Origin: Distichodus sexfasciatus
Taxonomy: Eukaryota > Chordata > Actinopteri > Characiformes > Distichodontidae
Length of the DNA stretch: 64,000 nt
Direction: 5' to 3'
Assembly: GCA_032718565.1 (NCBI GenBank)
Contig: JAVGVS010000024.1
Location: 3,410,213-3,474,212, forward strand
The notes beneath the pieces are model-generated. The model was given only the letters and a program-made list of their open reading frames with translations. It ran no database searches and was not told the DNA's origin. Both the position numbers and the translations under genes were made by a program. Shown here piece after piece: positions 1-12,373 of this stretch. Every line of letters begins with the position of its first letter. Positions within the stretch are counted from its first letter, which is position 1.

Positions 1-520
1 GATAAATGTCCTGGCATTTTTCTTTATAACTCGTTTAATAATTCAGAATTCATTTTTCCAATGATGGTAAGCTTTTCTGGCCCTGAAGCAACAAATCATG
101 ACAGTACTACCACCATGTTTCACAGATGTGATAAGTTTCTCATGCTAGAATGCAAACAGAAGACTAACAGAGAGATAAATATCTATTTTGGTCTCCTGCT
201 GATGTTTTAGGTCATACACTGTGTAAGTGGAAAATTCTAAGAAGTTCACAAACTAGAAAGCAGCACTGAAGCTTCTAGCCAGATTTACTATTGATGGTAT
301 TGACCAGACAATCGGAGGCAAGCTTCCCAAACACGTCCAAACTATGATACATCCACCACCATGTTTCACAGATGGGATCTGGTTTGCAGCGTATCCCTTC
401 TTGCGTATCTTCTAAATATTCTACTGTGGGTTGAATATAAGTCCATGAAACATTTTTCCACATTATCTTCAGCAAATTAGATGGCAGCAATGTTCAGAGC
501 AGTGTCTTTCTTCTTGCAAT
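1..520 (-). mobile_element. Degenerate Tc1-like transposon remnants
   Basis: The 20-base string accaccatgtttcacagatg occurs at 109-128 and again at 355-374. Read on the minus strand the second copy gives a peptide like SVKHGGGCIIVW, which resembles the VKHGGGS-MVWG block found in fish Tc1 transposases. No long frame and no terminal repeats were found, so these are at most old fragments. The duplication of the motif 246 bases apart could reflect two insertions or a local duplication. Confidence 0.3.
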
Positions 521-3312
521 CCTAAATAATGCACCTTTCTAAAGGGTATTTGTCCCATAATATCTTGAAATATGTTGCAATTGAGGAATTTTGCAACCAG
601 GCAACTTTATCACAGGTTGAAAATCAACTGTCTTATGTTGCTTCCACTCCACACACACACAAAGCTTATATCTTGAATTCATATGGAAGAGATTTGAACG
701 ATTTATTCAAAGATATGGCACTTTTACAAAAGAGCCCTAGCAAGAGCATGTATAACAACATGGAACTGCGGAAGAGAGATAGGATAACAGGTTGGAGGTC
801 AAACAACATCTGCTTCTTATCGTGATTCCTCTGTCTTATTATGAGGAGGTGGTGGGCCCCTGATGGGAACTTATTGAAATGATCCAAAGTCCTTGACTTC
901 ATGAGAGCAGAGGACCAGGTGCATTATTTATTAACAACTTGCATGATCACATGGATGATACAATGCACAAGGAGTCAAATGAATGCATGCACAGCGACGG
1001 GTAGCAAATCTATTCTGATTCTATCTCTTCTGATCCACACAGATCTACTGGTTTGCATGAGGGGAGTTCATGTAAAATGATATTGCAGCATAAGAAGGGA
1101 ATAGGTCCAAACCTTTTATTTGAACCAGGGATGTCAGTCGATGAAATACACATTGTCAATATCCCTCAAGAGCCTTGTCAATACTTGACATGCAAAAGTG
1201 AGCGGATCCAGGTGAAAAACATATCAGAAGAACATTTTTCTCTGTTTTTGCACTGAATTGATCTAGCAAATTCATCTACGGGATGTCCCTGAATGGAATA
1301 CTACAACTGAAAACTGAAACGGGGGGATTTTCAGCCAGGAGAAAACCGTCTCCAGTTTTTTCCTGTTTTATGACTAAATCAGTACTGACAGCATGGGAGC
1401 TATATAACAACCAGTCCAAAGAGTCAGTCATCACATGAAGCAGATTCTAACATGATTCGTGAGGTTAGACTAAACAGATGAATGTACCCATCAGATAAAT
1501 CTGACGTTTGTGCAAAGTAGTTTGGGCAAAATACTTGATTCTGAGATTGGTACATCATTTCAACCCAAGAGAGTTTTCCACAACAAATGCAGTCTAAATT
1601 TTCAGGTGAACTGAACCTGCATGAGTGTTTTTGGATAACGGCTCCTCACCAGAGAGGAGAACATCACAATGGAGCACAGGTCTACACCCAGTTCGGTATC
1701 AAATGATGACCTCCGCTTGCAATCATTCAACTTTCTCAAGTGGACATCTGGTTCGGATTTTCCATATGCTTTTTTGTTTGTCGTATTTGGGGTCCCAGGA
1801 AACTCTCCCTGGCCTTACATGTTGTAAGACAATGCCAGAGTGAAGACTTTCGAGAACATCTTACAGTATGTGCAGCAAGATTCAGTTCAGTTTAACAGGG
1901 AAAATGTCAGTAAATTACTGGCGTATATGAAGTGAGAGATTGACAGTAATATGGAAAGCATGTTTACATTAGATTGTATACATGATATATAGAAGTGGTG
2001 TAAATTTAGAGTATTGGGGGCTACATTTAGCAGGTATCAGTACATAAAATTAATACAGTATATAAATGAAATATAAGTATTCATCCTGTAGCTACCATCC
2101 TGTGCTATCAGGGGTTAACTTTGCAGAGCATTTTGTCCTCAAACAGCAAACATGACACCAAAAGTCTTCAAAAATACAATGTCATGTTCACAATGTGATT
2201 AAGGGCTTTTCACACTGACACTTGTACTGCATAATATGTGGAATATTTTATAAAGGTGAAAGCTGGAACAGCACCAATAAACCCTGGATTAGCTGCGTTA
2301 GAGGCAAATTGTATCCTGAACTAAACTCATTCAGGAAGTAAACTAATTAGAACATGTGCCCAGACAAGACGTCATTATCATCATCATCATTATTGTCATC
2401 GTCATCAGAGGTCCAGGGAGTAAACACAGCAACATTAGTGGCTGTAGGATTCTGAGAAAATATAATCTATAGAAATATGGTTAGAGGTGATGCTATTCAC
2501 ATCTTTATAATGGCAGACAATACATAGAAACAGCATTAAAACGTTTGAGGAGTTTCCAGAGTCTTGGGGTCAAAATAGTATGTAAACAGTCCAACAAAGT
2601 TATGCATTATGAAAGGAGACCAGCGGACCAGGGAATTTAGCGAACAGTCTGGACTTGCACAGTATAAAAATGTGAAAAGAGAATCTTCATCATGATCACA
2701 GAAATGTCAGCACTAATATCATAAGCTTTTCAATCTTGGATTTACCGTACTCCTCATAAATGTTCCATTGTGGAAAGACATTGTGAGCTGGTTGGGTAAT
2801 TTTTATGAAGACTGGGTGACCAGGTATCATGTGATGCAAGGCCAGAATACAATGGACACTCTGTGAGTAAGATGCCAAAACAACTGTAACTGCTGCCTGT
2901 GAGCGCATCACAAGAAATACAGCTTTGCCAACTTACTAATTACAGCTGCAGCTCCAGAAAGTTGCATTGGCAAAATAATTTGCAAAAATCTTATTATTTA
3001 AAAGTACAAATCGAAGGGACAAAGGACTTGTTGACATGATTTGTGTGCACTCAGTTTTTGGATCTAGAGGAATATTAAACAAAGATTTGAAAGATTTTCA
3101 AATTAGGTTAATGTTTTCTTCTCATAAATGATTAGTTTAATGAAATGCAATCGATTATGCAGCAACATTGATAAATAAGTTTAAACAATTTCATGCACCT
3201 TCATGAAGCCTATACAGTAAAGAAATACCAGGCGTTTGAAGCACAACACAGGATAGAATGGAGAGTGTTTTTAGAGAATGGAGAATTTTTTAAAAAAATA
3301 TTGGATTAAGTA
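521..3312. other. No recognisable gene (2.8 kb)
   Basis: Open frames here are all under 100 codons, and none shows a known domain or a convincing exon with splice sites. A short trinucleotide-like run (atc/atcatt) lies near 2380-2400. Nothing else can be supported. Confidence 0.5.
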
Positions 3313-3605
3313 ACATTCATTCATTGATTCATTATCTGAACCGCTTAATCCCAACTGGAGTCACGTGGGGAGCGGAGCCTATCCCGGGACCTTTAGGTGC
3401 GAGGCAGGGACCAACACACCGCAGGGCACACACACACACACACAGTCGCACACACATTCACACCATACAGGGCCAATTTAGAGTCGCCCATTAACCTATA
3501 GTGCATGCCTTTGGACTGTGGGAGGAAACCGGAGAGCCTGGAGGAAACGACCGTCCCTGGAGTTTGAACCCAGGACCTTCTCGCTGTGAGGCGGCAGTGG
3601 ATTAA
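3313..3605 (+). repeat. Fish interspersed repeat (ggagcggagcct type)
   Basis: This contains the blocks gaaccgcttaatcccaact, ggagcggagcctatcccggg, an internal CA run (3428-3442), gccaatttagagtcgcccat and ggactgtgggaggaaaccgg, ending in ctgtgaggcggcagtg. This string is very common in fish genomes. Relatives in this window lie at 8452-8505, 16560-16780 (reversed), 29963-30100 and 59825-60095 (very degenerate). It has no coding capacity. Confidence 0.75.
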
Positions 3606-3681
3606 GCAACATATTTTTAAATGTACTGGTTTGGGACGTACCAAGCTTAACAAAACTTTGAATTATAATACAATAAACATA

Positions 3682-5232
3682 CAGTGCTATGCAAAAGTTT
3701 GGGCACCCCTGATAAAAATAACTGTATTAATTTATAACTTGCTAAGCTTGAGAGGCAGCAACTTAATTTTAACATATTTGATAACTTATGGAAACAGCAA
3801 CAATTCAGTGGTGAAATATTTTTTTATTGGGCCAACAGAAACAATGTAATGCTCATTTAAACAAAAATAGGCAGGTGCATAAATTTGGGCACCCCAAAGG
3901 AATAATCCCATTAATATTTGGTAGAGCCTCCTTTTGCTGAAATAACAGCCTGTAGACACCTCGTATAGCCACTCCTATAGTCCCTGAATTCTGGCTGGTG
4001 GTGTTTTGGACCATTCTTCCAAACAAAATGCCTCCAGCTCAGTCAGGTTCGATGGCTTCCGGGCATGGACAGTCTGCTTCAACTCAATCCATATATTTTC
4101 AATGATGTTCAGGTCTGGGGACTGGGATGGCCATTCAAGAACATTGTACTTGTGTCTCTGCATAAATTCCTTAGTAGATTTTGAGTGGTGCTTTGGATCA
4201 TTGTCGTGCTGAAACATCCAACCCCGGCGTAACTTCAACTTTGTGACTGACTCTAGAACATTCTTGTCAGGAATCTGCTGATATTGGGTGGAATCCATGC
4301 GGCCCTCAACTTTAACAAGGTTTCCAGTACCTATGCTAGCCACACAGCCCCATAACATGATGGACCCTCCACCAAATTTTACTGTTGGCAGCAAGTTCTT
4401 CTCCTGGAATGCTGTGTATTTTTTATCATCCATAGTGCCTCTGGTTATGACCAAATAACTCTATCTTAGTCTCATCTGTCCAGAATATTTCTGGCTTGTC
4501 CAGATGCTCTTTTACATACCTCTGCTCTTCTTTTTGCGCATCACCCTTCCGCTGAGCTGTTCCTGGTGCAAAGTGCGCTGGACTGTGGAACAATGTACAA
4601 TGACACCATCAGCAGCCAGATGTTGTTGTAGCTCTCTGGAGGTGGTCTGTGGTTTGTCTGTGACAATTCTAACCAGTCTTCGCCTGAGCCTTTGAGATCT
4701 TTTTCTTGGCCTACGACGTCTTTTCTTCACAAGGACTGTTCCTGTGGCCTTCCACTTCCTAACTACACTTCTGACTGTTGAGACAGACAGTCCAGACCTT
4801 TGTGATAATCTTTTGTACCCTTCTCCTAATTCATAAAAATGCATTATCTTAGTTTTTAAGTCAGTAGAGAGTTCTTTATAGGTTCCCATGTTGCCACTCT
4901 CTAAGAGGAAACCAAGGACACGTACCACTAACAGTTTATATATGTTAAACCATTTTTTTATTGGTTGCAGCTGTCTTTGTAGTTTAAGGTCTAATGAGCT
5001 AATCAAAGCAATTTAGTGCTGCAACCTGTCAAGATTAAATGATTTTTCAAACTTTATTTTATTTCATACAACTCAATAATGCTACATTGAGAATTTTGGT
5101 CTGATAAACATCCCCTTGTCTATATACTGTATCTATAGAAAAAAAACACATCTTGCTGTGATCTTCTCTTATGAAGACAGAGCTAATTATCATGTAACCT
5201 CGGAGGGGTGCCCAAACCTTTGCATAGCACTG
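3682..5232 (-). mobile_element. Tc1/mariner transposon, nearly full length
   Basis: The ends are inverted repeats of about 30 bases: cagtgctatgcaaaagtttg at the left and the complement of caaacctttgcatagcactg at the right, with one mismatch over this stretch. Both ends abut TA (3680-3681 and 5233-5234), the target duplication expected for Tc1/mariner. The 1551-base length is normal for the family. The transposase lies on the minus strand and is broken (separate entry), so the copy is non-autonomous. The well-preserved ends could still be recognised by a transposase supplied in trans; that is inference. Confidence 0.92.
3975..4889 (-). pseudogene. Tc1-like transposase, frameshifted
   Basis: Translation starts at 4889 with MGTYKELSTDLKTK and runs through a paired helix-turn-helix DNA-binding region (STVRSVVRKWKATG) into a basic stretch RRRRPRKRSQRLRRR. 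The catalytic half has the Tc1 blocks FWTDETK, VKFGGGSIMLWGC, DNDPKH and SPDLNIIENIW. The three acidic residues of the DDE triad are all present (codons near 4476, 4205 and 4100), and the last two are separated by 34 residues, the DD34E spacing of Tc1. Two frame breaks interrupt the gene, one near 4510 between KKSRG and the YVKEHLDKPE block, the other near 4430 just before KKYTAFQEKN. A functional protein is not expected. Confidence 0.9.
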
Positions 5233-5469
5233 TATTTACAGATTACAGGGTGAGGAGATAAGTATACACACATTTACAGATATACAGATAACTGGTTTAA
5301 GAAAAATTTTAAATATAACATTTTAATCCTTGATTTATAATACAATCAAACTGATTTCCAGATGTTTAAATATAAAGTTATGTTATAGTTTAAAGTGCAA
5401 ATTCATATTTTACCATAAAATGTCCATGAAATAGCTTGAATGTAGTTAGATACTTTTTCTCTAAAGCGA

Positions 5470-6125
5470 GCAGTGTTGGCCCCGATCCGATATCGGTCCA
5501 ATAACGACTCAAACGGCTGGATCGGGTATCGGTGGCACTGGGTTGATCTATGAAGCTGATCTGTAAATGTGCACATGCTCAATGTGGTTCTTCGTGGGAA
5601 GTGTGACTGCGGTAACGCTGGTTTATTGTTCAACATTCACACTAATTCCTACATATTGATATGACAATGAGCAGAACAAGCAACACAACACACTACAAGC
5701 CCAAAAGCACATCACACCATTATACTGTTTAACTTCCTTAACAACACCAGCTCTCACTCACAATCTCTGTGTTCCTGATGCTTTTAGCGCCGCAGGATTA
5801 GGGACCGTCACTAAATGACACAACTGTGTTTATAGGAATCATGTTTGAGATGTTATTATAATAATAAATCATTTAGCATATACATATGGGTGTGTAATTA
5901 TTACATTGTTTTAGTAGGAAAACAGGATTTAAGTTGAATATTTCCTGAAGCAGAACAGAATAATCTCAGTTTGTATTCAGACATTTTTTAAAGCATTATT
6001 TTCTGTTTTAAAAAGATTCTGAGACTGTATCGGATTTGTATCGTATCTGCAGATATCCAAATTTACAGTATTGGTATCATATTGGACATTAAAAAGTGGT
6101 ATCGTGCCATGTCTAGTAGGTAACT
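5470..6125 (+). repeat. Interspersed repeat family A, copy 1
   Basis: This begins near gtgttggccccgatccgata and ends near ggtatcgtgccatgtctagt. The body includes cacactacaagcccaaaagc and tctgtgttcctgatgctttt. Further copies are at 10126-10655 (+), 40060-40245 (+, partial), 51360-51870 (-) and 58390-58930 (-). The gatac-rich edges and lack of coding capacity suggest a non-autonomous DNA transposon, perhaps hAT-like. I could not define terminal repeats exactly. Confidence 0.7.
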
Positions 6126-8319
6126 ACTATAGTAAAGCAGAAGCTTAGCTACTTATTCTTATATATACTTATAAGTAGCTTGTTGCTTGCAAGTAACTTC
6201 CCCATCACTGGGTAGCAAACACCTCAGAGCTGGTAAAATTATGAGAAGTAGCACTCTGCTCATGAGACCAAAAGATAAAAGCATGAGGTGATGATATATA
6301 AATGAATACGCCTAAGTATCCCATCTCTCAGCAGGAGCTTGTTCTGCTGTCGGACCCCCCGTGTACGGCACCTGCCCTCTGATGCAGTCCAGGCTCCCAG
6401 GAGTAGGGTTTGACCTGACCTGGTTGTCAAATGCTACCTAGTGCTAGTGAAAGATAAAGTGTGACAAAACATAGGGAGGAACCCTGTGTCAGAGGTTATA
6501 CAGCTTCCATGTAGCATTAGCTCACATTAAAGGCATTAGAGGACCATGAAACTGCAGTTCACACTATAAAATTATATACAGCAAGACTAATCAATTGTGG
6601 GTTTTTCTCAACATGTACAACATTATGCTCTGGGCACAGAACTCGCGGTCGAGTGTTGTCTCTTCCTGATCCATGTGCTTTGGATAGGTCAGTACGCAAG
6701 CCAATATCCATGAGCAGAAGCACATGAGCCTCTTCGGTTCAACTGGAAAATAGTTGCCTTTTGTTCTTTTTATGAAAGGCCTCTCATACAAGGCCTCATC
6801 ACTGACAATAAATGTCATCGCTAATAATCAAAATGGCCTCCCTGTGGCTTACGTCCTAAGTATCCTCCATGCCCTCAGGGGTAGAGTGGACTCTTCACTT
6901 GAGCCAAGTCTGAAACCACAATGTCATAAACCAAAATATCCATGCAGGGCGATAAGCAGTCTATATTATAGATTTTACCCACTTCCTAAGGCAAACCAAC
7001 AACACATAAACTTACACAGATTTTAAGATGGTTCTTGATGAATCACTTTTGCTAATCTTTGCTGCTGGTAAAGCTGGTAAAAGATCAAACCGTCAGCACG
7101 GAGTGGCAAAATGGATCAAACCTAGTGGTAAAGGTTCAACAAAGAATGTGCATTACATCAAAAAAAATGTTATGAGAAAATTTGTTAATAAACGTTTTGT
7201 TTGTTAAAATAAATGCAAAACAATGACAAAATATCATTTTTATGGACTGAAGAGACAATAACGCCTGAGGCAGATTAATGGACAAGCAATTTAGAATACA
7301 GAGCAGTCCAGAGGTTGGAAAGGATTTTATGTTAATCTAATTAAAAGAAAAAAAATCGAATTAAAAGATAAATCCTGTAAGATATGTGCTGCAATACGAT
7401 ATTTAAACAGCAGGATCATGATGGTTGATACATCATGGCAGAGTTGCCATGCCAAATTCCTTTAACCAAACATTTAACATTTAAATTTTTACCTGCACGA
7501 CAAGAAAAAATCATGGTGACACAAAGAAGAATAAAAAGAACGGATTTGTGGAAACATTTCACCAGGAAATACATAATACGTAATGAAATACATGATGGAG
7601 TCACTATGATTGAACTGAAATAATTCCACTCAAAACATTAGCTAATTATGGACTGATTAAGGAGCAAATAAAAATATTAAAATGAATATGGATTTTTACT
7701 AAGGACTGAAACTAAAGACCTGTGTTCTTCAGACAACCTGAAAGCAACTTTGTGGTTGAAGTTATTTTGGATACACACTGTGTTCAGGATGTTGTGATGC
7801 CCTTGAGGCGATACTAACCTTGGACACAACACTTTGATGAGTCCTAACAGACCAGCGTTGCCTCACAATGGACCAGGCCTCTCTGATCCGTACAGTCACA
7901 TGAGCCTTGCCTTGTGACCTATTAGAATAACCCAGAATTTTTCTAATTTACAGAGGCCACAGTATGCAAACTGCTGGCAGCTGTGCAACATGCCCCAAAG
8001 CTTGACTGTGAAGCTGCTCATTAACACCATAGTGTCTGTGCTTTACAACAGTGCTTCAATTGAGTGCTGGATGTAACATGGTCTTCTTCTGCTCCAGATG
8101 TCTGTGAAAAACCTGCTGAAAAATTGATTGTTAGTCAGATCCACAACAAGGACGTTATCTCTCAAAGGCAGCATGAAGCGGGAGCACATGACTGCTCAGC
8201 TGAGCTCTAACTGCATCACGAACGCTTAAGTTTAGCAGCACACGCAGTCATTTTCGTGTAAGGTGCTTCATTTGCCTGCTTTCTATTCATCTTTCTTTAA
8301 CCTTCCCTTTTTCCATTTG
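6126..8319. other. No recognisable gene (2.2 kb)
   Basis: No frame longer than 90 codons and no family-specific peptide was seen on either strand. The part around 7780-8210 is less AT-rich than its neighbours, but no exon with matching splice sites and a recognisable product was found. Confidence 0.45.
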
Positions 8320-8660
8320 TTTGTTTCTTGTTAAAGCCCATTATCGATGCATCGTGATGCAGACCTCAGTCGATACATCAATCAGCATTGCAGCTGTTCC
8401 GTGACATACAATCCAGTTTCACTACTGACATTACTTTTTAAAATTCATTTAATTCGTTCATTATCCAAATCGCTTAATCCCAACCGCGGGATTAATCCCG
8501 GGAACTATAACTATTTGTCATGTGGTGTAAAACGTGCATTGGTCCGGTCTCGATTCGGTCTCGGCCCTTCAGAGTCTTGGTCTTGTCTCTGTCTCAATGC
8601 ACTGTGGTCTTGGTCTGGTCTTGGTCTCGGTTTAGGTGGTCTTGATCCCGAATCTATGTA
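8320..8660 (+). repeat. Short repeat fragments
   Basis: Three pieces lie side by side. A fragment with tcgatgcatcgtgatgcaga (8344-8363) resembles the edges of another repeat at 9840-9970 and 37970-38070. A short piece of the cgcttaatcccaac fish repeat follows at 8452-8505. Last is a low-complexity stretch built from ggtctcggtcttggtctggt-like units at 8540-8640, which open a meaningless reading frame rich in G, L and S. Confidence 0.5.
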
Positions 8661-8896
8661 GAACCAAAGAAGGTTTCCCTATGACACCACTTTTGGTTCT
8701 TTTATTTTGAAGGCTGTATGATTGAGCTGTATTTGAACACACATCCTCTTGGTCCATAGACGAGTTATCTACCATTAATCCACATTCCCCGTAATAAAGA
8801 CTTTTTGTCATCCTATTTATTCAAGTCCATTTTAATTTGCAATGAGTTTTGTTCAAAAACAGCAAAACACCCAGGATATGTTTATATGCATTTATA

Positions 8897-9108
8897 TGTG
8901 ACTCTCCACAGCGAAACCAGTTGCTTGTTGCAACGGAGGATTCCGAGAAAAACGAACATTTATGTTGCGTGGGGTAAAATTTTGGATTTTTTTTTTTAGT
9001 GTTTTGAAACAGTGGAAGGTCTATACTGTACTGTTGTGAATAAATTTACATAATACCTTAATTTTGAAAATTTGAGAGACACGACTGGTTTTGCTGTGGA
9101 GGGTCACA
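8897..9108. mobile_element. MITE with tgtgac termini, short copy
   Basis: The left end tgtgactctccacagcgaaa and the right end, the complement of tttgctgtggagggtcaca, form an inverted repeat. The interior (ggattccgagaaaaacgaac, gttttgaaacagtggaaggt) matches the larger element at 42350-43003, so this 212-base copy looks like an internal-deletion derivative of that family. No coding capacity. Confidence 0.75.
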
Positions 9109-10125
9109 TATGGGATTTCCTGTTTTCCTAAAATTTCACTTTTGTGTCCAGAAAATATTTGAAAAATCTCTAGTTTCTGACTTCAAGCCAAACCCAGTTG
9201 TTTTATACACTAAGCATTCCATCCCAGCTCCTCACACCCTCCTGAATGATGAGGTAAGTCACCGAAGCCATAGATACACCAGAAATGAAGGAACAAAAGT
9301 TTGTAAAATACCACATGCTTCCAATCACAAAGACTCTGAGGCACTTCCACTGACCATATCTGATTTTCAGTCCACACGGAGACAGCAGTGTGTGTCTACC
9401 AACTCTTAAGTCTATGTACACTGCTTTTATCATTTATTTGCTGTGTCAAAAGGCCCTGGGAATCTAAAGAGATACCTTGGTGATGGCCAAACGTGTTAAA
9501 CTGACCTCAGGGTGGCCCTATAATCTCCTCTTTGTCAATTTGGTGAGATAATTTATTGGCAAGCTTTGCAGTGTGTTGTCACTACTACAGGCAGTGATGA
9601 CATGCACCAGCGATTACTGCAAACCCATGAGACAACCCTGCAGTTATGCCAAAATTGTTCACACATTTTCTGAGCTGCTTGTTTTAAAATCAGAGGTAAA
9701 TCTATCAAAGATAAAAAATCTCAGAGTTCATTTGTTCTTATTCAGCAACGTCATCTTCTAAGTGTTTTCTCAAAAATGTTTTTAAGAGTGCAACTGTAAA
9801 ACTGTTCACAACTGTACAACTGAGGTAAACAATAGGGATGTTGAAATTAATTGGATAATGGATGCATCGCTGTGGATGCAGTGGCAGACCATAATAAATT
9901 ATAAACCCTGGAGGTCCGCAGCGGCATTGCAGGTTGTCCATTACATGCAATCCACTTTCACAACTGAAATCACTTTTTAAAAAATTATTCCTCAAAACAT
10001 TTCCAGATGATTTGGGCATGTTTATGAAGAATTAATTTAATGCAAATATCTAAAAGGTAACAGAAAATTACTGCTTAGTCTGCATAATCATAATGACATT
10101 GCTTGGTGATTTTCTGGCTACGGAA
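9109..10125. other. No recognisable gene; minor repeat fragment
   Basis: The longest frames are just under 100 codons with no known domain. Bases 9835-9990 carry a gatgcatcgctgtggatgca block and ggtccgcagcggcattgcag. The latter is nearly the reverse complement of sequence near 37972-37990 (cctgcaatgccgctgtggac), so it is part of a dispersed repeat. Confidence 0.45.
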
Positions 10126-10655
10126 TAAACATTACAACACACTACAAGCCCAAAAGCACATCACACCATTATACTGTTTAATTTCCTTAACAACACCAGC
10201 TCTCACTCACAATCTCTGTGTTCCTGATGCTTTTAGCGTCGCAGGATTAGGGAGCGTCACTAAATTACACAGTTGTGTTTAAAGGAATCATGTTTGAGAT
10301 GTTATTTTAATAATAAATCATTTAGCATATACATATGGGTGTGTAATTATTACATTATTTTAGTTGGAAAACAGTATTTAAGGATTTCCTTAAGCAGAAC
10401 AGAATAATCTCAGTCATGTGTTAGACATTTTTAAGCAACGTTTTCTGTTTAAAAAAGACTCTGAGACTGTATCAGATTTGTATCGTATCAACAGATATCC
10501 AAATTTACAATATCAACCCCCCCTTGTCCCGTCCTGTTGCATTAGACAGACAGAATTTATGGTCTGATTGCCTTGTGTAATTGGGGCAGATTTGTTCTGC
10601 AATTGAGTAGTTTAAATAGTTTAAAAAGTGGTATCATGCCATGTCTACACAAGAA
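10126..10655 (+). repeat. Interspersed repeat family A, copy 2, interrupted
   Basis: Sequence from 10130 to about 10515 follows copy 1 (5690-6075) closely, including tcatttagcatatacatatg. The closing aaaagtggtatcatgccatg block appears only after about 105 bases of unrelated DNA (roughly 10516-10622), so this copy carries an insertion relative to copy 1. Confidence 0.7.
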
Positions 10656-11550
10656 GCAATTCAACTTTAGCACATCACAGTTTCCCCTCAAGTCTGGGCC
10701 TCTAAAGCCATAAAATCTTTTGTGAAAACTTCCCATCCAGTTCAGCACCACACAAACATGTCAGTTATGTTAATTTGTTGAGACTGCCGATATTCCAACC
10801 TCAAAATGACACTTAATATCAGTAGAACTTCACATCCCGTACCAGCATCCAAAGACGCCTTTTAATCTGTTCACATAAACACACTAATCACATGGTGAGC
10901 AGTTGTGCCTCTACCGAAGTGGATAAATGCATCGGTGGCTGCCATGTCCACAATCATTAGGCTGAGTGTTTTCAGCAGATCACAGCAGCCGCACGCTGCA
11001 GACCGAGCGCTCCATCACCGAGGTTGCACTAATGAGTTGGAGCAAACACAAAGGGCATCGATCCCGGCCTGGGCGTCTGCACAGCGTCCAGGCCATTTCC
11101 CAAGCAAGGACGGACTCTCCGGGGCGTGAGTCTTAATCGCAAAAAAAAACCAGTCCTCAGGAATGCAAACTCGACCACTGTGAGTCCTCAAAAAATGCAC
11201 AAAAACCACATCAATGCTATGTATGACCCACAAACACACACAAACTCAAATCCCCACTGTTGCTTTACGAGACACGGTACAGCTTGATATGATTTGCCAC
11301 AAGATTCAGACGAGATAAGATTTGACACTGGAGGGCCTCGGATCAGTGAGGCCCTTTCTGTTTCCAGCGTGATTTGCGTCACAAGCCAGATTCAAAGCGC
11401 CAGAAATAGAGAGGAAAAAGACAAAAATATTCCTCTTCTCGGTGGCACAGCAGCATCGAGGCACAAGCTGTGAGTGAGCAACCAGTGTTTCTGAGGTGCC
11501 TTGGCAGGAATGGTTTCATTGTTTAATGAGGGATTCTTTATATACTGTAC
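10656..11550. other. No recognisable gene (0.9 kb)
   Basis: The part from 10960 to 11130 is richer in G+C and CpG than its surroundings and gives frames of about 75 codons on both strands. I could not identify a product, splice sites or a conserved motif. Confidence 0.4.
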
Positions 11551-11554
11551 ATAC

Positions 11555-12060
11555 ACTGTCATGTGAAAAGTTGGAACAACCCACTACATATTTCATTCTT
11601 TGTTAAGAAATATTTATTAAGAAACACCTGGTCTTTGTCTAGGTGCAAAATTGCAGTCTTGTCCTGATACAGTCTCTTTCTGATGGTAGACGCATCTACT
11701 TTGACATCAACTATGGTGAGTCTTCTGTATGTCCCATGATGACATTTTAGCATCTCTGCGGTCTGCTCTAGGGCTGAACTTGCTTGGACAGCCTGACCTG
11801 GCCATGTTGGCAGTATTTCAAAAGTTCTCCACTTGTAAATTTTTTTCCGGACACTAGAACAGCTGATTCAAAAGTCTCTTGAAGTCTTTTTATATCCCTT
11901 TCCAGACTCATAAGCATCAACAGTTGTTTTTCTGAAGGCTTCAGAGAGCTCTTTGGATCTCACCATGGTGAAGGCACTCATTTCAACAATCAAGAGCAAA
12001 CCAAATTAGATGTTTGAGTTCTAAATAAGACAGGTTCCACCAAAAAGTCTGTAACATTGT
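11555..12060 (-). pseudogene. Tc1-like transposase N-terminal fragment
   Basis: The minus strand from 11966 reads MVRSKELSEAFRKTTVDAYE, then SGKGYKK and, after a stop, ISCSSVRK and YKWRTFE. This is the helix-turn-helix start of a Tc1-like transposase. Further pieces (QVRLSKQVQ, VDVKVDASTIRKRLYQ) match the next part of the family but in other frames. The left edge cactgtcatgtgaaaagttg looks like a Tc1 end. The catalytic domain is absent, so this is a decayed partial copy of a family different from the element at 3682. Confidence 0.7.
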
Positions 12061-12214
12061 TCTAATCATTTTAGCCTTTATGGTTAAAATTATAAAATTA
12101 TATGAGTGTAATTCTAGGCATGTTAAATATGAATGAATGTGAATCTTTTTCCTCAGTATAAATTGGCATTTTTATTAATTTCATTTGTTAAATAAATTAT
12201 TTTTTTCTTATTTT

Positions 12215-12320
12215 AGTCAAAAGCAAAGTAAAGTTTATTGTAATCTCTGCCATGTGCTGTACAAGTATACAGAGAGAGGAGACAATGTGGCTCCAGTTTT
12301 AACAGTGCAAAGAACTGAAT
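12215..12320 (-). repeat. LINE 3' tail fragment (reverse)
   Basis: The complement reads actggagccacattgtctcc, then ctctgtatacttgtacagca and tttactttgc. This is the same 3' tail seen at 45540-45800 and 29400-29590, where it ends in gagatgacaataaagtt. No reverse transcriptase is present. Confidence 0.6.
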
Positions 12321-12373
<53 letters not shown>

